Part shown: in pieces, positions 1 through 7,596 of the stretch | Numbering within the stretch: position 1 is the first letter of the stretch | How the letters are laid out: each line of letters starts with the position of its first letter | Source: Pseudomonadota bacterium | GTDB lineage: Bacteria > Pseudomonadota > Gammaproteobacteria > Steroidobacterales > Woeseiaceae | Direction: 5' to 3' | Assembly (NCBI GenBank): GCA_022574185.1 | Contig: JACZSM010000020.1 | Span: forward strand, 1 to 40,837 | Length of the DNA: 40,837 nt | Notes under the pieces: model-generated | The model's database searches: none | What the model was told of the DNA's origin: nothing | What the model saw: the letters and a program-made list of their open reading frames with translations, nothing else | Made by a program: the position numbers and the translations under genes

Positions 1-844
1 TGCGCGCCGTCATGACACGTGCGCCAGGGACATAGCCGGCAGCATTGGGATCGTATATCGGGTCGCCAGGATTGACGTAACGGTCAACGGTATTGTCTTC
101 ATTAACATCGATGCCGAACTGAATCTGGAGATTCTCGACACCTGGGGCGACTTCCTGGTCCGTGATCTGCTGGACACCGCCCACCATCGTCAAGGTCTTG
201 CGACGCAATGTCGGCACACCCGGTATCAAGGTCGAGTTGGCCGCGACGTAGTAGGTATTGACCAATAGATTGTGCGTTGTTGAGTCGGCTGGGCTGAACG
301 TGGCCGGAATGACACCGTCATCGAACAGTTGTCCCTGGATTCGTGTCGTCTGGATCTGCAGGCGACCGGCCTCGAGCGGTGCCGGAGCAACGCTGGCACG
401 GCGCACCGTTAGCATATCGGAATTCGGCTGCAAACCGCCGGTCGGGTCGCAGTCCAACGTCCAGCTGTTGTTGTCGCCATCCACGGTCATCGCAAGGTCC
501 AGGGCCCAGTCAGCACCACAATCGGTGGGTGCAGCCAGGCCATTGGGGTTCGGGTTACCGTTGAGCGAGCGACCTTCGACGGCGAGCGCTCGACTATTGC
601 GGCCCCAGTTGCTGGCCATACGCAGATCGGCTTCGATCGTATCCATCGCAAACTGCGCTGTTTCCTGCACGCGTGCGATCGACTCGTTGATGACAAAGGC
701 TTGACGGCTCTGGTTGTAAACCTGTACCGAGCCGATCATCAAGAATGAGCCGATAGCAAGCGCGACGAGCAGTTCGACCATCGTCAGGCCCGCCTGATGG
801 CGAGATACCTTTGGTACTGAATGATTGTTGCGCATCTTCTTCAT
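1..844 (-). CDS. pilW: Type IV pilus minor pilin PilW (3' end beyond the window)
   Basis: Reading the minus strand from the ATG at 844 gives an open frame to the window edge (about 281 codons). It begins with a short basic leader and a prepilin cleavage motif, QAG followed by LTMVELLVALAIGSF, with Glu at +5 and a hydrophobic helix. This is followed by the PilW-type region QVYNQSRQAF and ARVQETAQFAMDTIEADLRMA. PilW is a minor pseudopilin/priming subunit in the inner membrane that helps start type IV pilus assembly. The start overlaps the pilV stop in an ATGA, indicating translational coupling; an in-frame ATG at 835 is the alternative start. The C-terminus (usually about 60-90 further residues) is cut by the window edge. 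pilX, pilY1 and pilE homologues would be expected to the left. This is inference from known operons and is not seen. Confidence 0.88.
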   Translation of the reverse strand, partial: MKKMRNNHSVPKVSRHQAGLTMVELLVALAIGSFLMIGSVQVYNQSRQAFVINESIARVQETAQFAMDTIEADLRMASNWGRNSRALAVEGRSLNGNPNPNGLAAPTDCGADWALDLAMTVDGDNNSWTLDCDPTGGLQPNSDMLTVRRASVAPAPLEAGRLQIQTTRIQGQLFDDGVIPATFSPADSTTHNLLVNTYYVAANSTLIPGVPTLRRKTLTMVGGVQQITDQEVAPGVENLQIQFGIDVNEDNTVDRYVNPGDPIYDPNAAGYVPGARVMTAR

Positions 845-1311
845 ATTCCGAGTACGGGTATGGTGATTGTGTAGCTCAAATTCTCCCCGGGCTCATCCCA
901 GGAAATAGTGATCGTGTACAACGGCGGGGAGACGCTATTGTCAAAAATCACCACGACATCGCCATTCGGCATGGTTTCTGCCGCCTGTTGATCCCAGCTG
1001 AGTATGTCGTGCGCCGCCATCTGCCCTTCATTGCAGTCGATATTGGCCGCGACGCAGTTGTTGTTGGCGCCGACTCCGGTGTAGGCGACAGCGGCCCTTG
1101 GGTTCGCACGAATGCGATCCGCGATATCGCCAGCCAGTGTTACGGCGTTGTGGCGTAGCATCGATGTTCGACCCGCTCGCATGCTGTGGACGTATAGCCC
1201 CGCAATACCGAGCATGCCCACGGACATGATGACCAGCGCAATCAACACCTCAACGAGCGAAAATCCTCGTTGGCTGCGGGGTGCGTGCTTCTGATTAGTG
1301 ATCAACATCAA
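841..1311 (-). CDS. pilV: Type IV pilus minor pilin PilV
   Basis: 156 aa. A short leader (RSQRG) precedes the processed N-terminus FSLVEVLIALVIMSVGMLGI, the type III prepilin signature read by PilD, with Glu at +5. The MLGIAGLYVHSMRAG stretch and the following DIADRIRANP are the PilV signature. PilV is a minor pilin of the priming complex and acts in the inner membrane with FimU/FimT, PilW and PilX. It lies 22 bases after the fimT-like gene and overlaps pilW by 4 bases (ATGA), so it is the middle of an operon. Two start codons lie close together (MM at 1311 and 1308). The length is typical of the family and nothing is missing. Confidence 0.9.
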   Translation of the reverse strand: MMLITNQKHAPRSQRGFSLVEVLIALVIMSVGMLGIAGLYVHSMRAGRTSMLRHNAVTLAGDIADRIRANPRAAVAYTGVGANNNCVAANIDCNEGQMAAHDILSWDQQAAETMPNGDVVVIFDNSVSPPLYTITISWDEPGENLSYTITIPVLGI

Positions 1312-1333
1312 TTATTTTCCTTAATTTAGGCGA

Positions 1334-1939
1334 TTACGGGCAGGTCTTACCCATGCCGGTCAGTGCAGCATCGATCATGCTCTCATCACGCAATATCGTT
1401 GCGCGGCCCAGCGGGGTAGTGACAAAAAGGCGCGCCGCGGAGTTACCGCCGGCAGCCTTAATATTGCCGCGCTCATCGCACATGACGACCTGCGTAATCG
1501 ACGGGTTGCCGCCGACATCACCGCGGCCAAGTCCGGTAGCCGCGAAGCTGAAAAACGTCGCGTCATTGGCAATTGCCAGCGTCACGCCTTCGGCAATCAC
1601 CGGATGAGCTCGCAGGACCGTCTCGGTGGCACCCGCCCGCGCGATGTCACCGTTGTCATCGACAAATACGATGTAGCCCTGGTCCCAGGTGCCGCCACAG
1701 TCTGCATTGGCATCCATCGAGTTGGCACTGGCACAGATCGTGATATTGGTCTTCGCTCGTGCTGCCTCACTGCGCGCCATATAAAAAGAAGCATGCAGGT
1801 CGTTGGCCGTACTGGTCATGCGGCTGTTCTTCGTGAACTCGCTGAGATTGGGAATGCCAAACGACAGGACCACGCCGACGATCAACAACGTGATCAGCAG
1901 CTCGTAGAGCGTAAAGCCGGTCTGGGTTCGTTTTTTCAT
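1334..1939 (-). CDS. fimT: GspH/FimT-family minor pilin
   Basis: 201 aa. The N-terminus KKRTQTG precedes FTLYELLITLLIVGVVLSFG, a type III prepilin signal with Glu at +5 of the processed chain. The segment NDLHASFYMARSEAARAKTNITIC is the FimT/GspH pattern, where a second helix leads into the beta domain. Cys residues occur near residues 68, 80 and 173, and the C-terminus ends in GKTCP. It is expected to be a minor pseudopilin of the type IV pilus initiation complex (FimU/FimT role). Some FimT proteins bind DNA in natural transformation, but that cannot be decided here. It sits upstream of pilV in the same orientation. It resembles the neighbouring protein at 2038-2571, so a tandem duplication of the family is likely. 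Confidence 0.85.
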   Translation of the reverse strand: MKKRTQTGFTLYELLITLLIVGVVLSFGIPNLSEFTKNSRMTSTANDLHASFYMARSEAARAKTNITICASANSMDANADCGGTWDQGYIVFVDDNGDIARAGATETVLRAHPVIAEGVTLAIANDATFFSFAATGLGRGDVGGNPSITQVVMCDERGNIKAAGGNSAARLFVTTPLGRATILRDESMIDAALTGMGKTCP

Positions 1940-2037
1940 GCACGCAATATACTGTGTGGGGTGCAGACGTTCGCGGCCGCCCGACGAACGGCCAAATTGC
2001 TCCGATGAGCGGTCGATTTTGACCGCTACGATTTAAC

Positions 2038-2571
2038 TTAATCATCACAACGGTAGGGCTTGCCACGGCGGTCCTCGAGGGTGACGCGCGGTCTGCCCGT
2101 GTAACTGATGACCAGCGCTCGCGGCGTAACCCGGCCAGCAACATCACAGACGACGATCGTGCCGTTTGTCGCGCGCTTATGCGTGGCTCTGAGCGTGAAG
2201 CCATGCCGGTTGGACGAAATCACAACGTTTTCAGCCACTGTGTGCACCTGCAGCAGCGGTTCGCCGGCATCGATCTGTGGTGGCGAGTCGCCATCGTGGT
2301 TGGCGAACATGATCCAGCCCTGCGACCAGTCGCGACCTGGTTTACAGGTGCGGCCATCGATGCTGGGGCAAAGCGAGACCACCATGCGACGCATGATCGA
2401 CTCCTTGCGGGCGACGTGCATGGCGTGAAAAAGTGCGTTGATTTCGGTGTGCAAGCGATTGCGGGCGGCAATGGCCGAAAATGACGGCAGCCCCAGGCCG
2501 ATCAGTACGATGATCAGCATCAGGGTGATCAAGAGTTCGTACAGTGTAAAACCAGTCAGGTGACGGCGCAT
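2038..2571 (-). CDS. Second GspH/FimT-family minor pilin
   Basis: 177 aa. After MRRHLTG comes FTLYELLITLMLIIVLIGLG, a prepilin cleavage signal sharing FTLYELLITL exactly with the product of 1334-1939. Then follows HTEINALFHAMHVARKESIMRRMVVSLC, the FimT/GspH region. The start at 2571 has a strong ribosome binding site (AAGGAGG about 7 bases upstream), the best in the operon, so this is probably the first gene of the minor pilin operon. The C-terminal domain carries Cys pairs (SLCPS, RTCK, VVCD, YRCDD) consistent with disulfides outside the cytoplasm. Having two FimT paralogues before pilV/pilW is seen in other pilus operons; which one is FimU and which is FimT cannot be told from sequence alone. 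Confidence 0.83.
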   Translation of the reverse strand: MRRHLTGFTLYELLITLMLIIVLIGLGLPSFSAIAARNRLHTEINALFHAMHVARKESIMRRMVVSLCPSIDGRTCKPGRDWSQGWIMFANHDGDSPPQIDAGEPLLQVHTVAENVVISSNRHGFTLRATHKRATNGTIVVCDVAGRVTPRALVISYTGRPRVTLEDRRGKPYRCDD

Positions 2572-2667
2572 GGCGGACCTCCTTGTCCACGCACAGCGTA
2601 GATACTGCCGCCGCCGGCAGCCCGCTTCAAATCTGGCCTATACTGCCCAAAACAGGGCTTATGACGC

Positions 2668-2681
2668 TATACTGCGCGCCG
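2668..2681 (+). promoter_or_regulatory. Likely promoter -10 and GC-rich discriminator for tRNA-Thr
   Basis: TATACT at 2668-2673 lies about 15 bases before the mature tRNA and is followed by a GC-only stretch, GCGCGCCGC, before the likely start of transcription. A GC-rich discriminator is characteristic of stable-RNA promoters under stringent control. No convincing -35 box is visible at the usual spacing. The same CTATACTGC string also occurs 29 bases upstream (2638-2646). This is assigned from position and composition only. Confidence 0.45.
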
Positions 2682-2688
2682 CTGCAAA

Positions 2689-2764
2689 GCCGGTTTAGCT
2701 CAGTTGGTAGAGCACATCATTCGTAATGATGGGGTCAGAAGTTCGAATCTTCTAACCGGCACCA
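2689..2764 (+). tRNA. tRNA-Thr (anticodon CGT)
   Basis: A complete 76-base cloverleaf. The acceptor stem GCCGGTT pairs with AACCGGC, the D stem GCTC with GAGC, the anticodon stem CATCA with TGATG, and the T stem AGAAG with CTTCT around loop TTCGAAT. The 7-base anticodon loop TTCGTAA puts CGT at positions 34-36, reading ACG threonine codons. The discriminator base is A and the CCA end is encoded. It stands alone between the divergent pilin operon and the minus-strand reductase gene. No adjacent integrase or repeated 3' end is visible, so it does not look like an attachment site in this window. Confidence 0.97.
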
Positions 2765-2792
2765 TCCCCTTCGGCCTGCTCACCGCCGCAGA

Positions 2793-3503
2793 CTAATTCT
2801 TGCGCAGGTGAAAATCGAAGGACTGCCGAGCATCGCTACCATAGCGATTGTTGATCCACAGGATCAGCATGCCTTCGACCCAATGCGCGTTCTCAACCGA
2901 GCCGACGTCGATTGCTTCGAGTCCCATGCCTTCCACGAGCTCAGCGACGACCTGTTTGGCTTCACTGCTGTTGCCGGCCAATGGGATTGAGACGGGCCCG
3001 CCCGCAGAGGCCGGGTCGACCATCGTCCTCCAGTTCAGTGTGTTGAAGGCTTTGACGACATATGCATTTGGCGCCGCACTTTGAATTATTTCTGCGTTCG
3101 ATGTCTCGACGGCATGTGTGAGGGTTCCTGACGATCGTTGCAGCGGGTTGGTCGGATCGATGATGATCTTGCCCGACAGATCGCCAAGTCCTCGTACGAT
3201 CTCCTCGATCAGCAAGCCCGGTACAGCAAGTACGACAATGTCGGCACCGGCCACCGCTTCTGCCTGCGTCGTTGCAGTTGCGCCGTGACCGGTTGCGGCC
3301 ACGAGTTCTTCGACGCTGGCTCGCGATGGATCTCGTGAGCCGTAGATTATCGCGTGTCCCTGTGCCGCAAACGCAGGCCCGAGCGCTGTAGCAACATCAC
3401 CGGTACCGATGATCGCGATCGTCTCGGCGGCCGCCGGATTGGCTATCGCGAGACTAACTATCGCGAGAAGCAAAATACGAGTCAACGATGCGTAGTTTTT
3501 CAT
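2793..3503 (-). CDS. Exported F420-dependent-NADP-reductase-like oxidoreductase
   Basis: 236 aa. Residues 1-26 form a clean signal peptide (basic start, LLLAIVSLAIA core, NPAAA cleavage site). Then comes a Rossmann fold with GTGDVA at residues 33-38 (GxGxxA), a GSRDPSR segment at the end of strand 2 that suits NADP, DIVVLAVPG, and DPTNPL. This is the family of NADPH:F420 oxidoreductase / STEAP-like dinucleotide-binding proteins. The family is normally cytoplasmic, so the signal peptide is odd, although exported members are known in databases of proteobacterial proteins (recollection, unchecked). The substrate is unknown; the organism need not use F420. It is a single gene, followed (in its own direction) by the tRNA on the other strand, and 151 bases separate its start from the end of the redoxin gene. 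Confidence 0.75.
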   Translation of the reverse strand: MKNYASLTRILLLAIVSLAIANPAAAETIAIIGTGDVATALGPAFAAQGHAIIYGSRDPSRASVEELVAATGHGATATTQAEAVAGADIVVLAVPGLLIEEIVRGLGDLSGKIIIDPTNPLQRSSGTLTHAVETSNAEIIQSAAPNAYVVKAFNTLNWRTMVDPASAGGPVSIPLAGNSSEAKQVVAELVEGMGLEAIDVGSVENAHWVEGMLILWINNRYGSDARQSFDFHLRKN

Positions 3504-3654
3504 TTTCGGCCCCCGATTCTGGCAGCGTTAAGTGCGTACCTCAGCACAGATTATAGAACAAAGCTGCTATTACACGCGCTCGCGCGCCAAGGAGTAGCGA
3601 TTCCTTTCATTGGTTGGAATCTTCGTATTGGCTGATTCGACGGGCATGTGAATC

Positions 3655-4194
3655 CTAAGCTGCTTTGTGCGTGCCGCGAATCGGGTAGTTGTTATCTGGG
3701 TTTTTGATAAATTCGAGACCTGACGTAAGCGCTTCAAGTTCGGGCCGCGCAAATGGACCGTTCGATATATCCACAAGCTGGACCTGGTGATCGGCATTGA
3801 TCACAAACAATCCGGGCTCGGGGAACGGATGATCCGTCTCCTGTTCTGATCGCGGATTCGATACGTACAGGCCGAGTTCCTGCATCTGCTCAACAGTGAG
3901 CCCGTAGTACACCGGCACAGTAACGTTGAGCTTCTCCAGGTGAGCTTCAAGCTGCTCCTTGCTGTCACCGGACACCGCCGCCACTTCAATACCAATATCG
4001 GCCAAACGCTCGAGGTAGCCTTCGAGCTTGTTCAAGTATTTGGTGCACAAAGGACAATGCTGGCCGCGATAAACGACCACCATTTTCCACTCCGCATTAC
4101 CCTTGATCATTCCGATGTCATCGATGGCCCCGTTCAGGCTTCGGACGGGGATGGATGGAAATACGGATCCAGCTTCAATCTTGTTATTGCTCAT
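3655..4194 (-). CDS. AhpC/TSA-type redoxin (peroxiredoxin-like)
   Basis: 179 aa from the ATG at 4194; a TTG six bases earlier overlaps the SDR stop and is less likely. A redoxin fold is visible: VVVYRGQHCPLCTKYLNKLEG with a CPLC motif (Cys47, Cys50), then IEVAAVSGDSKEQLEAHLEKL and a product-side GLFVINADHQVQ. In the typical peroxiredoxin-like family the first Cys is the peroxidatic or thiol-disulfide residue. There is no signal peptide, so it is cytoplasmic. It follows the SDR gene with only two bases between stop and start (TGACGATG), so the two are co-transcribed and probably both belong to the regulon of the LysR protein encoded divergently at 5050. The substrate is not predictable. Confidence 0.82.
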   Translation of the reverse strand: MSNNKIEAGSVFPSIPVRSLNGAIDDIGMIKGNAEWKMVVVYRGQHCPLCTKYLNKLEGYLERLADIGIEVAAVSGDSKEQLEAHLEKLNVTVPVYYGLTVEQMQELGLYVSNPRSEQETDHPFPEPGLFVINADHQVQLVDISNGPFARPELEALTSGLEFIKNPDNNYPIRGTHKAA

Positions 4195-4196
4195 CG

Positions 4197-4925
4197 TCAA
4201 GCTGCCTCGTGCATGTCGAGAACCATCTTCTCGAGATCGCGGTAGTCGTTGTTCCAGACGTCGAACATTTGCCGACCTGCGGCATCGGGGAATATATCGG
4301 CTTCGTCATTCTCCAGCCCGATTAGAATATTTACGGCCGTGTCTGCAGGGCTGGCTTTGTCGGCCGGAAAGTCCTTAGCCATTTCGGTGTCGATCGGACC
4401 CGGATTCACGGTATGCACGGAGATCCCCCGCGATGCCAGTTCGATGCGAATACCTTGTGACAGCGAGAACAACGCTGACTTGGATGCGCTGTATCCGCCG
4501 GCCATCGGAAAATTCGCAAACGCAGCAATTGTGACCACGTTGACGATCGCAGCATCCTGTTTGTCTTCAAGAACCGGGACGAATGCACGCACCATGTCGA
4601 GCGTGCCGTAGTAATTGGTCGTCATGTCACGCTCGAGCAACTCCCGAGGTCCGGTGAGCAGGCTCGTGAAAGCGGCGACCCCGGCATTGTTGATGAGCAG
4701 GTCGACGTCGCTGGCGACTTCGGCCGCATGACCGATCTGTACGCGATCATTAATGTCGAGTTCAAGTGGTACGACTCTTTCATCGCTGAAATCCGGCAAC
4801 TTCGATACGTCGCGCGAAGCGGCGTAGACTTTCTTTACGCCCCGCTCGAGTAAGGCATTAACGATAGCAAAGCCAATGCCGCGGTTTGCGCCGGTAACCA
4901 GTGCGGTCCTGTTCTTGAGGTTCAT
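4197..4925 (-). CDS. Short-chain dehydrogenase/reductase
   Basis: 242 aa from the ATG at 4925, chosen because AGGAG lies 7 bases upstream; the open frame extends further but the upstream part is not SDR-like. A classical SDR: TGANRGIG cofactor loop (residues 11-18), LINNAGV (NNAG 79-82), catalytic YSASK (Tyr145, Lys149), and PGPIDTEM. The position 13 residues before the Tyr, normally the catalytic Ser, is Thr132 (VVTIAAF), an uncommon but possibly functional substitution. SRD at residues 37-39 does not clearly separate NAD from NADP use. It is first gene of a two-gene operon with the redoxin, divergent from a LysR regulator with a perfect palindrome between them, an arrangement typical of LysR-controlled genes. 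Confidence 0.88.
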   Translation of the reverse strand: MNLKNRTALVTGANRGIGFAIVNALLERGVKKVYAASRDVSKLPDFSDERVVPLELDINDRVQIGHAAEVASDVDLLINNAGVAAFTSLLTGPRELLERDMTTNYYGTLDMVRAFVPVLEDKQDAAIVNVVTIAAFANFPMAGGYSASKSALFSLSQGIRIELASRGISVHTVNPGPIDTEMAKDFPADKASPADTAVNILIGLENDEADIFPDAAGRQMFDVWNNDYRDLEKMVLDMHEAA

Positions 4926-5007
4926 TTTCGTCTCCTGAAATTGGTGCGAGTGTCGATCTGTTGGCAACATGTTATGGTGTGCAAAGACGAACGTAAATAG
5001 GAAAAAA

Positions 5008-5024
5008 TGCACAATGATTGTGCA
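5008..5024. promoter_or_regulatory. Perfect 17-base palindrome between SDR and LysR genes, likely LysR operator
   Basis: TGCACAAT-G-ATTGTGCA is a perfect inverted repeat with 8-base arms, 83 bases upstream of the SDR start and 26 bases upstream of the LysR start. It contains the T-N11-A core expected of LysR binding sites. Further half-sites of the same kind flank it: GTGTGC at 4977-4982 and GCACAC at 5030-5035. It is probably bound by the adjacent LysR protein to control itself and the SDR-redoxin operon. The assignment is by position and symmetry only. Confidence 0.65.
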
Positions 5025-5049
5025 AAAAAGCACACGCCATGATTCCTCG

Positions 5050-5928
5050 ATGAATTGGGACGACCTGCGGTACTTCCTGGCGCTGAGCCGGGAAGGCTCG
5101 GTCAGCGGGGCCGGACGGACACTGGGCGTCAATCACACGACAGTGGCGCGCCGCATTACCGCATTGGAGTCGTTGCTAGGCACGCGGCTGTTTGACCGCA
5201 CGGCTGATGGCTACGAGATGACCCAGGCTGCCGAGAACATGTACGACCATGCATTGCAAATCGAGACACAGGCGCTCGCGATCGACCGGGAAATCTTCGG
5301 ACAGGACGCCGAACTCAAAGGGCCGTTGAAGATCACGATTGCACACGATGTCGCCAACCTGCTGCTCATTCCGAGACTGGTCGAATTTCGCGAGGCATAT
5401 CCCTGCATCGACCTGGATATTCTCACGACAAAGGGCTTGATCGATCTGACGGCGCGCGAAGCGGATATTGCCGTACGCCTGACGTCTAAACCACCCGATT
5501 TCCTCATCGGTCGCGAGGTAGTGCCGTTGCGGCACGGCGTTTATGGCACCACGGAATACCTGGAGCATAAGCGGCAACCCGCGGAGGTCGTTTTGTTTCG
5601 TGGCAATACCGAAATGCCGCCCTGGGTAAATGAGCATTTTCCCGACGCGAAGGTTGCGCTGCAGGTTGACGATGTCGGCACCATGTTGACGGCGGTACGG
5701 AATGGCCTCGGTCTCGCGCGAATTCCGTGCTACATCGCCGACGCGGACCCGACTGTTCGCCGGCTGGACGTACGGCTGACCCCATCGGACTGGGGTATCT
5801 GGATCCTGAGTCACATCGATTTGCGGTGCACCGCAAGGGTCCGTGTCGCCCGGGAATTCCTGGTGTCCGTAATCGAGCAACAGCGAGCGCTGGTCATGGG
5901 CGAACACTCGCGCTATTTTGGCTCCTGA
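5050..5928 (+). CDS. LysR-family transcriptional regulator
   Basis: 292 aa from the ATG at 5050 (MNWDDLRYFLALSREGS), the usual start of the family; the open frame reaches back to 4969, but that part lies in the operator region. The N-terminal winged helix-turn-helix (residues about 1-60) contains GSVSGAGRTLGVNHTTVARRI and ALESLLGTRLFDR. The C-terminal half is a LysR effector domain (LKITIAHDVANLLLIPRLVEFREAYP, EADIAVRLT, VDDVGTMLTAVRNGLGLARIP). It is divergent from the SDR/redoxin operon and co-directional with the Rieske-glutamate synthase gene 54 bases downstream, so it could regulate either. The inducer is unknown. Confidence 0.9.
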   Translation: MNWDDLRYFLALSREGSVSGAGRTLGVNHTTVARRITALESLLGTRLFDRTADGYEMTQAAENMYDHALQIETQALAIDREIFGQDAELKGPLKITIAHDVANLLLIPRLVEFREAYPCIDLDILTTKGLIDLTAREADIAVRLTSKPPDFLIGREVVPLRHGVYGTTEYLEHKRQPAEVVLFRGNTEMPPWVNEHFPDAKVALQVDDVGTMLTAVRNGLGLARIPCYIADADPTVRRLDVRLTPSDWGIWILSHIDLRCTARVRVAREFLVSVIEQQRALVMGEHSRYFGS

Positions 5929-5942
5929 AAAGGGGGCGCACA

Positions 5943-5975
5943 ATGCTCTTTGTCAGCCGCTTTAACTACGAGTGA
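5943..5975 (+). other. Possible 10-codon leader ORF
   Basis: ATG at 5943 follows AGGGGG by about 8 bases, the strongest ribosome binding site in this gap. It encodes ten codons (MLFVSRFNYE) ending 7 bases before the ATG of the Rieske-glutamate synthase gene, whose own ribosome binding site is weak. It may couple translation to the large gene. Alternatively the large gene starts at TTG 5950 and uses the same site. The existence of a peptide is not shown. Confidence 0.3.
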
Positions 5976-5982
5976 CCAAACT

Positions 5983-7596
5983 ATGAAAAAAACTGTCATT
6001 GCTGATTGGGAAAAACTTGAAGATCGTGCGCCGCAGCATGCGCTGGTCGGCGCCGTCGATCTCGTCATCGTGCGAATGGACGATGATGTGTCGGTCATGT
6101 ACGGTCGCTGCGCGCACCGCGGTGCGTTGATGGCCGACGGATTCGTCAAAGGCGACAACCTGATTTGCGGCGTGCATTTCTGGGACTACCGGCTCGACAC
6201 CGGCGTCAGTGAATACAAGCACTCGGAAACCCTGGCGAAATTCAAGGCCTGGATTGAAGATGGCAAGGTGCTCGTCGACGCGGATGAAATCAAGGCCTGG
6301 TCCAAGTCGCATCCGCAACCGTACCAGCGCGATGCCTACCAGGGCATGTACCAGGATCACTCGGGCACGCCGGATGAACCCCACGTCAAGTTCATTCGCA
6401 ACCTGGCGACCGACGGCCTGAGCAAAGTCGGGCACCATGGCCAGGCCGCGGCCATGGGCGTGTCGCGAAATCTTCTGCCCAAGTGGGACGACATACAATT
6501 TGTCGTCGGCCAGCTGCACAAGCTGCCGTTGCTCGATGAAGAACCGGTAGGCACCGATGTCGTGATCGGTGGCAATGCGGCCAAACCGCTTGTGCTCGAC
6601 ATCCCGTTGTTCGTATCGGACATGAGTTTCGGTGCATTGTCCGAAGAAGCCAAGATCGCGCTGTCGAAGGGTGCCGAGTTGGCCGGCACGGGCATTTGTT
6701 CGGGCGAGGGCGGCATGTTGCCCGAAGAACAGGCTGCCAACTCGCGTTACTTTTACGAACTGGCATCGGCACGGTTTGGTTTCTCGTGGGACAAGGTGCA
6801 GAAGACCCAGGCGTTCCACTTCAAGGGCGGGCAGGGCGCCAAGACTGGCACGGGCGGCCATCTGCCCGGGCCGAAGGTCAAAGGCAAGATTGCGCAGGTG
6901 CGTAACCTGCCGGAAGGTGAGCCTGCGATATCGCCGGCGCATTTTCCGGACTGGACCGAGCTCAGTCAGTACCGCGACTTTGCCGCCGAGGTCCGCGACA
7001 AGACGGGCGGCATTCCGGTTGGCTTCAAACTGTCGGCACAGCACATCGAGAAAGACATCGATGCTGCCTTGGAGATTGGTGTCGACTACATCATTCTCGA
7101 TGGTCGCGGCGGCGGTACGGGCGCCGCACCGCTGATCTTTCGCGACAACATTTCTGTACCGACGATTCCCGCGTTAGCTCGCGCGCGGCGGCATCTCGAT
7201 TCGTGTGACGCTAAAGGCGTGACGCTGGTCATCACGGGCGGATTGCGAATCCCGGCTGACTTCGCCAAAGCGATGGCACTCGGTGCGGATGCCATCGCCC
7301 TGTCGAATGCGGCTATCCAGGCAATCGGCTGCATCGGCATGCGTGCCTGCCACACGAACAACTGCCCGGTCGGCATCGCCACGCAAAAGCCGCATCTGCG
7401 AGCGCGGCTACCCGTTGATCTCGCGGCCGAGCGCCTGGCGCGATTCTTCTCGGCCTCGGTCGAGCTCATGACCGTACTGGCCAGGGCCGCAGGTCACCAT
7501 CATCTGCAGGACTTCAACCACGACGACCTGACAACGTTCAAGACCGACATGGCGAGCCTGACCGGTATTGCATACGGTGGCGTCAACGGTCCCTGA
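5983..7596 (+). CDS. Rieske [2Fe-2S] domain fused to glutamate-synthase FMN domain
   Basis: 537 aa from the ATG at 5983 (TTG 5950 is an alternative). Residues about 3-95 are a Rieske domain with the two ligand pairs C43-x-H45 and C62-x2-H65. From about residue 130 the protein is the FMN-binding central/synthase domain of glutamate synthase: FVSDMSFGALSEEAKIALSKGAE, GEGGMLPEE, KGGQGAKTG, GRGGGTGAAP, and the [3Fe-4S] motif C450-x5-C456-x4-CPVG. There is no amidotransferase or GXGXG domain. It therefore carries two iron-sulfur clusters and an FMN in one chain and has no visible glutamine-dependent ammonia source. It may reduce a 2-oxo acid or imine with electrons delivered through the Rieske cluster; the substrate is unknown. 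It follows the LysR gene on the same strand and is convergent with the aldehyde dehydrogenase. Confidence 0.88.
   Translation: MKKTVIADWEKLEDRAPQHALVGAVDLVIVRMDDDVSVMYGRCAHRGALMADGFVKGDNLICGVHFWDYRLDTGVSEYKHSETLAKFKAWIEDGKVLVDADEIKAWSKSHPQPYQRDAYQGMYQDHSGTPDEPHVKFIRNLATDGLSKVGHHGQAAAMGVSRNLLPKWDDIQFVVGQLHKLPLLDEEPVGTDVVIGGNAAKPLVLDIPLFVSDMSFGALSEEAKIALSKGAELAGTGICSGEGGMLPEEQAANSRYFYELASARFGFSWDKVQKTQAFHFKGGQGAKTGTGGHLPGPKVKGKIAQVRNLPEGEPAISPAHFPDWTELSQYRDFAAEVRDKTGGIPVGFKLSAQHIEKDIDAALEIGVDYIILDGRGGGTGAAPLIFRDNISVPTIPALARARRHLDSCDAKGVTLVITGGLRIPADFAKAMALGADAIALSNAAIQAIGCIGMRACHTNNCPVGIATQKPHLRARLPVDLAAERLARFFSASVELMTVLARAAGHHHLQDFNHDDLTTFKTDMASLTGIAYGGVNGP

Noticed and set aside
258-704. Plus-strand open frames over the pilin genes (258-704, 811-1158, 1604-2008 and others)
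   Set aside because: They are antisense to pilW, pilV and fimT-like genes with clear prepilin motifs; no ribosome binding sites or known domains.
2689-2764. tRNA-Thr as an integration site
   Set aside because: No integrase, no repeated tRNA 3' end seen nearby, and flanks are ordinary genes.
5929-5982. TTG at 5950 as the start of the Rieske fusion
   Set aside because: Kept only as an alternative; the ATG at 5983 starts directly at the conserved domain, and the extra 11 residues have no features.
5962-7044. 360-codon minus-strand open frame opposite the Rieske fusion
   Set aside because: Shadow of a GC-rich coding strand; composition is rich in Arg, Gln and His, with no domain, while the plus frame has full Rieske and synthase motifs.
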